From: Alkalimonas cellulosilytica | Lineage (GTDB): Bacteria; Pseudomonadota; Gammaproteobacteria; Enterobacterales; Alteromonadaceae | Reading direction: 5' to 3' | Assembly (NCBI RefSeq): GCF_036325985.1 | Contig: NZ_JAUHLI010000022.1 | Span: forward strand, 1 to 48,807 | Length of the DNA stretch: 48,807 nt | Shown here: positions 7,152 to 14,845 of the stretch, piece by piece | Position numbering within the stretch: the stretch's first letter is position 1 | How the letters are laid out: every line of letters starts with the position of its first letter | Program-made: the position numbers and the translations under genes | The notes under the pieces: generated by a model | What the model was told of the DNA's origin: nothing | Databases searched by the model: none | The model's input: the letters and a program-made list of their open reading frames with translations, nothing else

Positions 7152-9671
7152 GTGGCCTCGGAACTGAATAGCTTTCTCGATTCGCTTCCATTTCGCTTAG
7201 AATCCAAGATCAGCGAAGGCTTTGCAGGTACGATTTACAAAGCATTTGATCCTACTCTGCAACGACCTGTTGCTGTTAAAATCATCCCATGCAATGAAGC
7301 GTCCGCTCCGCATTTGCTCGAGACTGCAACTAAGCTAGCTTCATTGGACCACCCCGGTATTGCGACTGTTTACGGCGTTACTCAGGCCAATGGCCTGGCT
7401 TCTATTGCTACTGAGTGGGTGGAAGGAACTGCGCTGACCGATTACTTGCTGGATGCTCACTATGATCTCAGCGAGCGTTTGCTGATAGCACGGCAAATTG
7501 CCAGTGCTTTGGCGGCGGTCCATCAGCTAGGCGTTCTGCGTCGGACACTCAAACCATCTGATGTGGTGATCGATGGCCTGCAGCAGGTGAGATTGGTTGA
7601 CTTCGGAATGACCAGTAGCCTGATGGATGATTTACAAACTTCTTTAACCGAGCAGCAGCTGGATGCAGTCAGCTCGCTGGACTTAGCTCAAAGCTCCAGC
7701 TTGCATGATGCGGCTTGCTGGGTAGCTCCGGAGTTATTACGAGGTGATACTTTAACTGCGGCAGCAGATGTCTTTAACTTTGGCATTCTGCTGTACCAAC
7801 TTTGTTATCAGCAGCACCCTTACCGTGGTAAGGATCTGATTGCAACGACTACTGCTCTGACGGAAGGTTTGGTCAGGCCGATACCTAATGGCGTGCAAAA
7901 GCGGGTGCCGGCTAAAGTGCAGCGCATCATCCGGCAATGCCTGTCGCTCCATCCAGAGCAGCGCCCGGCATCCATGCAGCAACTTGTGGATCAACTGGAT
8001 GGCTGCCTTGGCAAGCTAAATAAAAAGCAAGGACGATTCAGTGATCGTTACTGCCGGGTTGTAGCTGGGGCTGTTTTGCTGTTGTCGGTTGGAAGCGTCT
8101 GGTTCTGGTCAGATAGCTCCCCAAATAGCCACTCGCCGGTTGCTGGCTCAGTGCTCGCTGTGATGCCCTTTCAGGTTCTGTCTGATGAAGCAGAGTTGGT
8201 TACCCTTGGACGTGGATTAGGCTTTCATTTAAATCATCAGCTTGCCATACCCGGGCAAAAGGGGAGGCCCCGTTGGGTGATTCCACCATCCGAGCTTCGG
8301 CGCTATCAGGATTTAAGTGTTGAGCAGCTGCAGCAATACTTTGCTGCTGAGTATGTGTTGATGGCAAACATTGAACCGGTTGGTGGAGGGCTTCAAATGA
8401 CGCTTGCTCTGCTGGATGGGAAAAATGGCCAGCAACTACGAAACATCGAGCTGGCGCTATCGGCATCGGATTGGGCTGGTAATGCGGAGCAACTGCAGCA
8501 AGCAACCTTTGCTGTTCTGGATATGCCCTCTCTGGCCTTAACCGGGCAAAGTACTCAGGAGCAGCAAGCATTTCCACTCTACTTGCAGGGGCTGGACTAC
8601 ATCTATCGAGATGCTGTCATCACCAATGTACAACAAGGGATAGAAACTTTGGAGCAGGCTATACAGCTGGCCCCGGACTTTGTTGAAGCGAAAATGGCGC
8701 TGGTACGTGCCTCTTTGTGGATTGCGCAGCGCGATACTGTGCAGTGGGTTGAACGGGCAGAGCAGGTTTTGGCAACCTTGCAGCAAGGTTCTGGTATGGA
8801 CAGCCGCTTGTTGGTTCTGAATGGGCAAATAGCCATGTTGCAATCCAATTACTCGCAAGCAATATCACTGTTTCAGCAGGTTTTACAGCTGGACCCGGCT
8901 CAAACTGAGGCGCACTTTGGATTGGCCAATACGTACCGTCGACAAGGAGAGCTGCAACTGGCAGAGCAGGCGTACCTCATAGCTCTGGAGGAGCATCATA
9001 GCTGGTTTGTGCTCCACTATCTGGCCACTTTTTATTTGCGCACCGGTCAATCGGATAAGGCGGAGCAGAGCTATCGGCAATTATCGGAGTGGACACCAGA
9101 AAATGTCGCTGTATGGGAAGTATTGGGAGCTATCCAGTTTAGCCGGGCAAATTACAGTGAAGCGTTTTATGCCTTTCAGCGAGCGCTGCTACTTTCGCCA
9201 GTTGCCAGTAATTACTCCAATGTTGCAACTGCCCTATTTTATCAGAGGAAGTACGAAGAGGCGGTAGAGGCGTTTCAGGATGCGGTTGAGTTGGATCCGA
9301 AAAACTACTTGCTTTGGGCAAACCTGGCCGATAGTTATCGCCATAATCAGCAACCGGTGCAGGCAAAAAAAGCCTATCGACAGGCGATAGTTTTATTGCG
9401 CGAGCGATTGGAATTGGCGCCAAACCACACTTTACTCCGTTTAAGGTTGGCGGTGTATCTTGCTAAAAGTGGTCACTGCGATGTTTCTGAACAGATCATG
9501 CAAGCCCTGGATGATTTGGTAGAAAACAGACAAAAGGTTTTAGCGGCACATCAGGCTGTTGCCTGCGGTAATCATGATGAAGCAAGGCAGTGGTTACAAC
9601 AAGCCCTGGACTCAGGTTATTCGTTGCTTTCGCTGTTGAATGAACCTGAGTTCAGCGGGCTGCAGCTATAA
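7152..9671 (+). CDS. Membrane-anchored protein-kinase-like (pseudokinase) TPR protein
   Basis: An 839-residue protein. Residues 14-285 have a bacterial Ser/Thr kinase fold: a degenerate glycine loop (S-E-G-F-A-G, residues 21-26), the ATP lysine K43 in VAVK, alpha-C E57, DFG at 150-152, APE at 192-194 and a DVFNFGILLYQL helix. The catalytic loop, however, reads R130-R131-T132-L-K-P-S-D137 where active kinases have H-R-D-L-K-P-x-N, so the catalytic Asp is Thr and the metal-binding Asn is Asp. A single transmembrane helix (about 302-319) follows, then a TolB-like segment (VMPF onwards, about 335-460), then TPR repeats to the C-terminus. The start is GTG with AAGAGAG upstream. The substrate or partner is unknown; weak residual activity cannot be excluded. 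Confidence 0.85.
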   Translation: MASELNSFLDSLPFRLESKISEGFAGTIYKAFDPTLQRPVAVKIIPCNEASAPHLLETATKLASLDHPGIATVYGVTQANGLASIATEWVEGTALTDYLLDAHYDLSERLLIARQIASALAAVHQLGVLRRTLKPSDVVIDGLQQVRLVDFGMTSSLMDDLQTSLTEQQLDAVSSLDLAQSSSLHDAACWVAPELLRGDTLTAAADVFNFGILLYQLCYQQHPYRGKDLIATTTALTEGLVRPIPNGVQKRVPAKVQRIIRQCLSLHPEQRPASMQQLVDQLDGCLGKLNKKQGRFSDRYCRVVAGAVLLLSVGSVWFWSDSSPNSHSPVAGSVLAVMPFQVLSDEAELVTLGRGLGFHLNHQLAIPGQKGRPRWVIPPSELRRYQDLSVEQLQQYFAAEYVLMANIEPVGGGLQMTLALLDGKNGQQLRNIELALSASDWAGNAEQLQQATFAVLDMPSLALTGQSTQEQQAFPLYLQGLDYIYRDAVITNVQQGIETLEQAIQLAPDFVEAKMALVRASLWIAQRDTVQWVERAEQVLATLQQGSGMDSRLLVLNGQIAMLQSNYSQAISLFQQVLQLDPAQTEAHFGLANTYRRQGELQLAEQAYLIALEEHHSWFVLHYLATFYLRTGQSDKAEQSYRQLSEWTPENVAVWEVLGAIQFSRANYSEAFYAFQRALLLSPVASNYSNVATALFYQRKYEEAVEAFQDAVELDPKNYLLWANLADSYRHNQQPVQAKKAYRQAIVLLRERLELAPNHTLLRLRLAVYLAKSGHCDVSEQIMQALDDLVENRQKVLAAHQAVACGNHDEARQWLQQALDSGYSLLSLLNEPEFSGLQL

Positions 9672-9694
9672 CTTAGCAGTCAGGGCGATGCTTT

Positions 9695-10075
9695 TCAGTT
9701 ATGAATATCGCCATTATTAATGATAATCTCCGGATCCAGCTGAAATAATTGCTGCTGGCCATCTTTAAGTTCCGCCACCAGATACAGCGCATAAGCGTTG
9801 TACATAGACACTTTAACTTTATCGGTATCTTGTGCAACCCGTTTTTCTGCCCGGTACAGATGTTCATGGCTGCTCTGACTACCAAACGAATAGCGAACGG
9901 AGCGCTCGGGTTCAAAAGGGTTATTAAAATACAGTCCCCAATCCAGCAGTTTTAAGCCACTCTTATTGGCGAGTTCAAAAGTAATGGTTTCGCCTTTTTC
10001 TGCATGGATTTCCTGCTCGTGTGGGGCGATGTGAATTTGCAAGCTGGAGGTAAAGGTAAAATGTTGGGTTGCCAT
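9695..10075 (-). CDS. Uncharacterised 126-residue soluble protein
   Basis: I do not recognise the family. The protein is hydrophilic, without signal peptide or membrane helix, and is predicted mostly beta: N-terminal alternating strands (F-T-F-T-S-S-L-Q-I-H-I) and a segment GETITFELANKSG that recalls beta-sandwich folds. Longer in-frame starts exist up to 10120, but AAGGA at 10082-10086 is best placed for the ATG at 10075 (six bases) rather than the adjacent one at 10078. It lies 84 bp downstream of anmK on the same strand, so it may be co-transcribed, and is convergent with the kinase-like gene. Confidence 0.6.
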   Translation of the reverse strand: MATQHFTFTSSLQIHIAPHEQEIHAEKGETITFELANKSGLKLLDWGLYFNNPFEPERSVRYSFGSQSSHEHLYRAEKRVAQDTDKVKVSMYNAYALYLVAELKDGQQQLFQLDPEIIINNGDIHN

Positions 10076-10159
10076 CATGCGTCCTTGTGCAATGGTTTCA
10101 GAGCTAAAATGCCCATTCATACTAGCACAGCTGCATCGATGAGCAAGTCTTCGTCAGGT

Positions 10160-11251
10160 TCAGGGAGAATACGACACACCAAGCACGCAGGCCTTGCGTG
10201 CTCCGGTTACTGCCGGCACATTGCCTGGCAGCTGCTTATCAAAAGCCTGGGCCAGCCAGGCGAAAGCCATGGCTTCGACCCAGTCAGGATCTACCCCTGC
10301 ACTGCTGCTGCTTTGCACCTTCGCCGGTGTCAACAGTTGCTGCAGATCTGCCATCAGCACCGGGTGATGGACACCACCGCCACAGATAAACACCTCACTC
10401 AGGTTTGGCAATTGCAGCTCGTTGGCAATACTGAGTGCGGTAAAGCGGCTTAAGGTGCGCTGCACATCGGCAGGAGCCTCCAGGCCGGTTAGTTTTTGCC
10501 GTAACCAACCCAGGTGGAAGTATTCGCGCCCGGTACTTTTAGGAGCGCTCAGCTGAAAATAATCATCGGCCAGCAGCTGCTGCAATAACTCGGGTAGCAG
10601 CTCACCTTCAGCACTAAAAGCACCGTCTTTGTCGTAGGGAAGCTGGCGATGCAGTGACACCCAATCATCCATCAGGCAATTGCCAGGGCCGGTATCATAG
10701 CCAGTGATGGTGCCATCCGCCTGCAGTAAACTGATATTGGCAATGCCACCAATATTCACGACCGCACGGTTTTTGCCCGCCTTGGCAAAAACCGCCTGAT
10801 GAAAGGCCGGTACCAGTGGGGCACCCTGACCACCGTACGCCATGTCTTTACGGCGAAAATCAGCAATCACCCGAATACCAGTTAGCGCTGCCAACAGATG
10901 CATATTTCCAAGCTGCATCGTAAACGGTTGGAGCTGATTGGGGCGATGCCGAATGGTCTGGCCATGGCAGCCTATGGCGCTGATTTGCTCTGGTAGGTAA
11001 TTGACTTGCTTGAGTAACTGCTTGACACCAGCGGCGTAGCACTCGGCCAGTTGATGCTCCGCCGGACCGATGCGCTCTACTTCATTGTTACCGGGTTCGG
11101 CCAGTGAGCGCAGCTCGCGTTGCAAGCTGGCTGGAAAGGGGATCAGGCAACTACCAAGCAAGCTGGGTTTGGTCGTAAAGTCTGTCAACACCAGATCAAT
11201 ACCATCCAGACTGGTGCCGGACATAATGCCAATATAGAGTTGTGGCACCAT
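10160..11251 (-). CDS. anmK: Anhydro-N-acetylmuramic acid kinase
   Basis: Cytoplasmic enzyme of peptidoglycan recycling that opens and phosphorylates 1,6-anhydro-MurNAc to MurNAc-6-phosphate. The 363-residue protein starts with the family signature IGIMSGTSLDGID (ATP-binding, residues 7-19) and carries the GYDTGPGN and FICGGGVHHP motifs of the ASKHA-like fold. The start codon directly follows the stop of the upstream M23 peptidase gene with no spacer (TAAATG), so the two are almost certainly translated from one mRNA. Confidence 0.95.
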   Translation of the reverse strand: MVPQLYIGIMSGTSLDGIDLVLTDFTTKPSLLGSCLIPFPASLQRELRSLAEPGNNEVERIGPAEHQLAECYAAGVKQLLKQVNYLPEQISAIGCHGQTIRHRPNQLQPFTMQLGNMHLLAALTGIRVIADFRRKDMAYGGQGAPLVPAFHQAVFAKAGKNRAVVNIGGIANISLLQADGTITGYDTGPGNCLMDDWVSLHRQLPYDKDGAFSAEGELLPELLQQLLADDYFQLSAPKSTGREYFHLGWLRQKLTGLEAPADVQRTLSRFTALSIANELQLPNLSEVFICGGGVHHPVLMADLQQLLTPAKVQSSSSAGVDPDWVEAMAFAWLAQAFDKQLPGNVPAVTGARKACVLGVSYSP

Positions 11252-12580
11252 TTATGGCACCGCCGCAAGCAGTTGTTGCTGTTGGTTTTGCAGCTCAGCC
11301 AACACTTCAGTGGCTTTGGCGATAAAGTTCGTTTTATCGGCTCCGGTCAGCGCCTGTGCCTGCGGCAGTTGCACGGTTCTGGGATTGCGGTGCACGCCAT
11401 TGACTACAAACTCGTAATGCAGGTGCGGGCCAGTGACCCGACCGGTAGCCCCCAGGCGGCCAATCACCTGCCCCTGACGGACCCGATCACCCACCTTCAC
11501 CTGACGGCGAGACAGATGCAGGTACTTGGTGACGATGTTGTTGCCGTGTTGGATAAACACATAGTTGCCGTTCAGATTGTTGTAAGTCGAGGCGGTGACC
11601 CGCCCATCACCGGTTGCCATGATCGGGGTGCCAACCGGAGCGACATAATCAATGCCATTGTGCGGTGCTACCCGGCCCGTGACCGGGTGCTGGCGGCGCG
11701 GATTAAAATTGGAGCTGATACGGGTAAATTCGACCGGTGCGCGCAAAAATGCCTGTCGCATGCTGGTGCCATCCGGTTTGTAGTAATGACCATCGCTGTG
11801 GCGTACTGCCTGAATGACCCGGCCCTGATTGCTGAACTGCGCTGCCAGGATGCTGCCATAGCCAATAAACTCATCCTCGCTGTAGTTGCGTTCAAACAAA
11901 ACGGTAAAGCTGTCACCAGCGCGGATATCCAGCGCAAAGTCGATATCCCAGCCAAAAATACTGGCCAGCGCCATAATTTGGTTGTTGCTAAGGCCTGCAC
12001 TTAGACCAGCATGCCAAAAGCTGGATTGGATGGTGGCGGCTGCGTATTCGGTGCGTGTTTCTACAGTACGGCGCTGCTGCTCACTGCGAAAGCGGCCCTC
12101 GTCATCACGATAGACCAACAGCGACTCCAGCCGGTTGATGGCATAACGCAGTTCTTGCAACTGGCCCGTTTCGTCTAAACCAAACTCTAGTGTTTCTCCG
12201 GGAAACAAGCGGGTCAAGGTACGGGTGCTATCACCCAGCGCCAGTATGGCCAGCATGGTTTGCTGGCTGACATTGGCGCGGCGAAACAGGTTGGATAAGG
12301 CATCGCCACTTTGTACTGTGATGCTGTGCCATACCAGTTCCGGCCCTGCCGACTCTTCAATCTCAGGCTCAATCAATAGAGCTACTTCAGTGACTGCTGG
12401 GAAGCTGGTATCGATTTGTAACAACTCAGGGACATAAGGCTCGCTAAGCTCTGACAGTTCGCTGCTCTGTTTAGAGCCTGAAGTGTCCGCTGGCAGCAGA
12501 ATCACCAGCGCGGACAAGACTAGTAAACCCAGAATAACCAGGCGATGAGCAAGTGGAAGACGTGTCACCAGTGTTTGCAT
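11252..12580 (-). CDS. M23 (LytM) family endopeptidase with OapA/LysM-like domain, MepM type
   Basis: A 442-residue murein endopeptidase candidate, likely cleaving peptide cross-links in the periplasm. It has an N-terminal membrane anchor (about residues 12-30), an OapA/LysM-like segment (about 84-135) and a C-terminal LytM domain. The Zn ligands are visible: H307 and D311 in HNGID and the H386-L-H388 motif. Layout and length match E. coli MepM (YebA), which also lies next to the anmK-type recycling genes in many gammaproteobacteria. It is divergent from tyrS, with the promoters of both in the 140-bp gap, and is directly upstream of anmK. Confidence 0.9.
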   Translation of the reverse strand: MQTLVTRLPLAHRLVILGLLVLSALVILLPADTSGSKQSSELSELSEPYVPELLQIDTSFPAVTEVALLIEPEIEESAGPELVWHSITVQSGDALSNLFRRANVSQQTMLAILALGDSTRTLTRLFPGETLEFGLDETGQLQELRYAINRLESLLVYRDDEGRFRSEQQRRTVETRTEYAAATIQSSFWHAGLSAGLSNNQIMALASIFGWDIDFALDIRAGDSFTVLFERNYSEDEFIGYGSILAAQFSNQGRVIQAVRHSDGHYYKPDGTSMRQAFLRAPVEFTRISSNFNPRRQHPVTGRVAPHNGIDYVAPVGTPIMATGDGRVTASTYNNLNGNYVFIQHGNNIVTKYLHLSRRQVKVGDRVRQGQVIGRLGATGRVTGPHLHYEFVVNGVHRNPRTVQLPQAQALTGADKTNFIAKATEVLAELQNQQQQLLAAVP

Positions 12581-12720
12581 GGATAAGGATCTGATTACTG
12601 CTTAAATTAGCAGCATAACGCTTTTTTTTCACTGTTGCCAGTATTGTGCAATTTCCAATGCGGGCCGCATCAGTTAAAATAACCGATCCTGACAATGACG
12701 ATTACTTTTTGGAGACCACC

Positions 12721-13923
12721 ATGACCAACTGGGAGCAGGCGTTTGCTGAGCTAAAACGCGGCTGCGAAGAGATTTTGCTGGAAGAAGAGCTGATTGCCAA
12801 GTTAAAGCAAGGCAAGCCGTTGAAAATTAAGGCCGGTTTTGATCCGACAGCACCAGATTTGCATCTGGGCCATACCGTATTGATCAATAAACTGCGTACC
12901 TTCCAGCAATATGGTCATGAAGTGATTTTCCTGATTGGTGACTTCACCGGCATGATTGGCGATCCAAGCGGCAAAAATGTCACCCGCAAGCCACTGAGCC
13001 GGGACGATGTGCTGGCCAACGCCGAAACCTACAAAGAGCAGGTGTTTAAAATTCTCGACCCGGCCAAGACCCGCATTGCCTTTAATTCGGAGTGGATGGG
13101 GGAGCTGGGCGCGGCTGGTTTAATTCGCCTCGCTTCACAGCAAACGGTGGCCCGGATGCTGGAGCGTGATGACTTTAAAAAGCGCTTTGCCAACAATCAG
13201 TCGATTGCCATTCATGAGTTCTTGTACCCACTGGTGCAGGGCTGGGATTCGGTGGCACTGGAGGCCGATGTTGAGATGGGCGGTACCGATCAGCGCTTTA
13301 ACCTGCTGATGGGCCGTGAGCTGCAAAAAGAAGCCGGGCAGCGACCGCAGACGGTGATGATGGTGCCGCTGCTGGAAGGCCTGGATGGTGTGCAGAAGAT
13401 GTCCAAATCCCTGGGCAACTATGTTGGCATCACCGATGCACCGAACGAGATGTTTGGTAAAATCATGTCAATTTCAGATGATTTGATGTGGCGCTACTTC
13501 GAGCTGCTGAGCTTCCGGCCGCTGAGCGACATCGATGCGCTGAAGCAACGTATTGCTGATGGGGGCAACCCGCGCGATGTGAAGATTGAACTGGCGAAAG
13601 AAATCATTGCCCGTTTTCACGATGCAGCCTCCGCCGATGCCGCTGAGCAGGACTTTATTCAGCGTTTTTCTAAAAATGCCCTGCCGGATGATATTCCAGA
13701 GCTGCAGCTAAGCTGTGATGGCGACGCCATGCCGATTGCCAATCTGTTAAAAGAAGCCGGCCTGGTCGACAGTACTTCGGAAGCCATGCGGATGATCAAG
13801 CAAGGCGCAGTGAAGCGCAACGGCGATGAAAAAATCGACGACAGCAAACTGGAAATCGCCAAAGGTAGCGAAGCCATCTACCAGGTTGGCAAGCGAAAAT
13901 TTGCTAAAATCAGCTTGGTATAA
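12721..13923 (+). CDS. tyrS: Tyrosyl-tRNA synthetase
   Basis: A 400-residue class I synthetase that charges tRNA-Tyr. The HIGH-like motif is H-L-G-H in the segment DPTAPDLHLGH, and the KMSKS loop is intact. The C-terminal 60 residues form an S4-like RNA-binding domain (SEAMRMIKQGAVKRNG). The short form, with an insertion pattern like TyrZ, is common in Pseudomonas and Haemophilus rather than the 424-residue E. coli TyrS. The frame opens at 12646, but GGAG at about 12711 and conservation place the start at 12721. Confidence 0.96.
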   Translation: MTNWEQAFAELKRGCEEILLEEELIAKLKQGKPLKIKAGFDPTAPDLHLGHTVLINKLRTFQQYGHEVIFLIGDFTGMIGDPSGKNVTRKPLSRDDVLANAETYKEQVFKILDPAKTRIAFNSEWMGELGAAGLIRLASQQTVARMLERDDFKKRFANNQSIAIHEFLYPLVQGWDSVALEADVEMGGTDQRFNLLMGRELQKEAGQRPQTVMMVPLLEGLDGVQKMSKSLGNYVGITDAPNEMFGKIMSISDDLMWRYFELLSFRPLSDIDALKQRIADGGNPRDVKIELAKEIIARFHDAASADAAEQDFIQRFSKNALPDDIPELQLSCDGDAMPIANLLKEAGLVDSTSEAMRMIKQGAVKRNGDEKIDDSKLEIAKGSEAIYQVGKRKFAKISLV

Positions 13924-13927
13924 CGAT

Positions 13928-13951
13928 GTAGGGCGTAATTACGCGCCCTAC
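13928..13951. repeat. GC-rich inverted repeat (hairpin) after tyrS
   Basis: GTAGGGCG (13928-13935) pairs with CGCCCTAC (13944-13951). It is followed by A residues rather than T, so it is not a canonical intrinsic terminator for tyrS. A second hairpin follows at 13965-13985, and a third of similar design lies at 14802-14821. Together they look like dispersed extragenic GGGCGC-type repeats. Confidence 0.6.
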
Positions 13952-13964
13952 AAAAAGTATACTC

Positions 13965-13985
13965 TAAGGCGTTGAGTGCGCCTTA
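13965..13985. repeat. Inverted repeat, left edge of orphan island
   Basis: TAAGGCG (13965-13971) and CGCCTTA (13979-13985) form a 7-bp perfect stem with loop TTGAGTG. It lies just after the stop of the minus-strand membrane gene and could end its transcript, or be another member of the extragenic hairpin family seen on both sides of this small island. Confidence 0.55.
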
Positions 13986-13993
13986 ATGCATTC

Positions 13994-14395
13994 CTAAGTC
14001 GTCTCTTTTAAAGAGTTTTTAGTAAAGCTGAATGCATATTGAGATAGCGAAATGATGATCGGCGCAAAGAAAAATGCCATTACTAAGATTGTCACAATCG
14101 ACTCAGCTAATGCTGTCGTTTTGCTATTTAGAATGAGTTGTAATGCAGGAAAAGTTATCAAACCAGCCAAAGCTAATGCGAGCATAAACCACAACCAGCT
14201 CGCACCTAATTGAATACACTTTACATGTGCATAGCAACCAACAGCACTGGCACCTAAAATTATGATCACCAGCAACCATTCAAGGAAGAGAAGAGTTGTT
14301 AACTCCTCAATACCCATAAGAAAGTTGTAGCCATTTGCACAAATGGTGAGCACAAGATAAACAATACTTAGTACGAGAGCAGTTTTCTTCAACAT
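13994..14395 (-). CDS. Small four-helix membrane protein, unknown
   Basis: A 133-residue protein that I do not recognise. Four hydrophobic helices are apparent (about residues 6-28, 34-55, 65-88 and 98-120) with very short loops and a charged C-terminal tail. It is AT-rich compared with its neighbours. The start is two bases downstream of the stop of the adjacent 97-residue gene, so the two form a likely bicistronic unit. Possible roles (immunity, transport accessory, stress membrane protein) are guesses. Confidence 0.55.
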   Translation of the reverse strand: MLKKTALVLSIVYLVLTICANGYNFLMGIEELTTLLFLEWLLVIIILGASAVGCYAHVKCIQLGASWLWFMLALALAGLITFPALQLILNSKTTALAESIVTILVMAFFFAPIIISLSQYAFSFTKNSLKETT

Positions 14396-14397
14396 GT

Positions 14398-14691
14398 TTA
14401 ATGCCAGAAACCAAAGGGAATTCTTTGTGGATCAGATGGCAGTTCTTTCCATCCATCTTGATTTTGAATATATCTGCGCGAAAAATTACGACGCTTAGCT
14501 CCACTTGGGGCCAGGCTCTCCAAGACGCTAAGCAAACTGATAGCCTCTCTGGATTTCCTTCCTTTTGTGGTAATAATGAATACTAGTGAGGGATAGATAT
14601 GTTTATAGATCTGGTCCGCTGATATTTTACTGGTAAAAACACCTGTGATTTGATTACCTGCTTCCCAAAGCAAATTGACTACACCTGACAT
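14398..14691 (-). CDS. Uncharacterised 97-residue protein
   Basis: No family recognised. It has no signal peptide or obvious membrane helix; the middle (about residues 40-75) is basic (TTKGRKSRE, AKRRNFSRR) and the C-terminus is Pro/Phe/Trp-rich. GGAGAGA lies upstream of the ATG. A strong consensus-like sigma-70 promoter lies 36 bp upstream on the same strand. It is first in a two-gene unit with the small membrane protein. The AT-rich content and orphan character suggest recent acquisition. Confidence 0.5.
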   Translation of the reverse strand: MSGVVNLLWEAGNQITGVFTSKISADQIYKHIYPSLVFIITTKGRKSREAISLLSVLESLAPSGAKRRNFSRRYIQNQDGWKELPSDPQRIPFGFWH

Positions 14692-14726
14692 AACTCAATC
14701 TCTCCATGAAGAATTAATTGAATTTT

Positions 14727-14755
14727 AATTTATCATTTGGTTTTCATTGTGTCAA
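14727..14755 (-). promoter_or_regulatory. Strong sigma-70-like promoter for the orphan gene pair
   Basis: On the minus strand, TTGACA (14750-14755) and TAAATT (14727-14732) are 17 bp apart, with an AT-rich region around -10. This is close to the sigma-70 consensus and points to the 97-residue gene starting at 14691. Confidence 0.65.
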
Positions 14756-14801
14756 CAATCTGTTTTGGTCCCATTCTAGGTTGTAGTTCAGGTGGAATAG
14801 T

Positions 14802-14821
14802 TGGGCGCACTGATGCGCCCA
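14802..14821. repeat. GC-rich hairpin, right edge of orphan island
   Basis: TGGGCGCA (14802-14809) and TGCGCCCA (14814-14821) form an 8-bp perfect stem with loop CTGA, 25 bp downstream of the mscS-like stop. It resembles the tyrS-side hairpins. Without a T run it is a weak terminator at best. Confidence 0.55.
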
Positions 14822-14845
14822 CTGTCAATTGGAGCGTAGTTATGG

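Noticed and set aside
11120..12004. 294-codon open frame antisense to anmK and the M23 peptidase
   Set aside because: It spans the junction of two well-supported genes on the opposite strand and has no ribosome site or domain.
13928..13951. Intrinsic terminator of tyrS
   Set aside because: The stem is followed by A residues rather than T on the transcribed strand; kept only as an inverted repeat.
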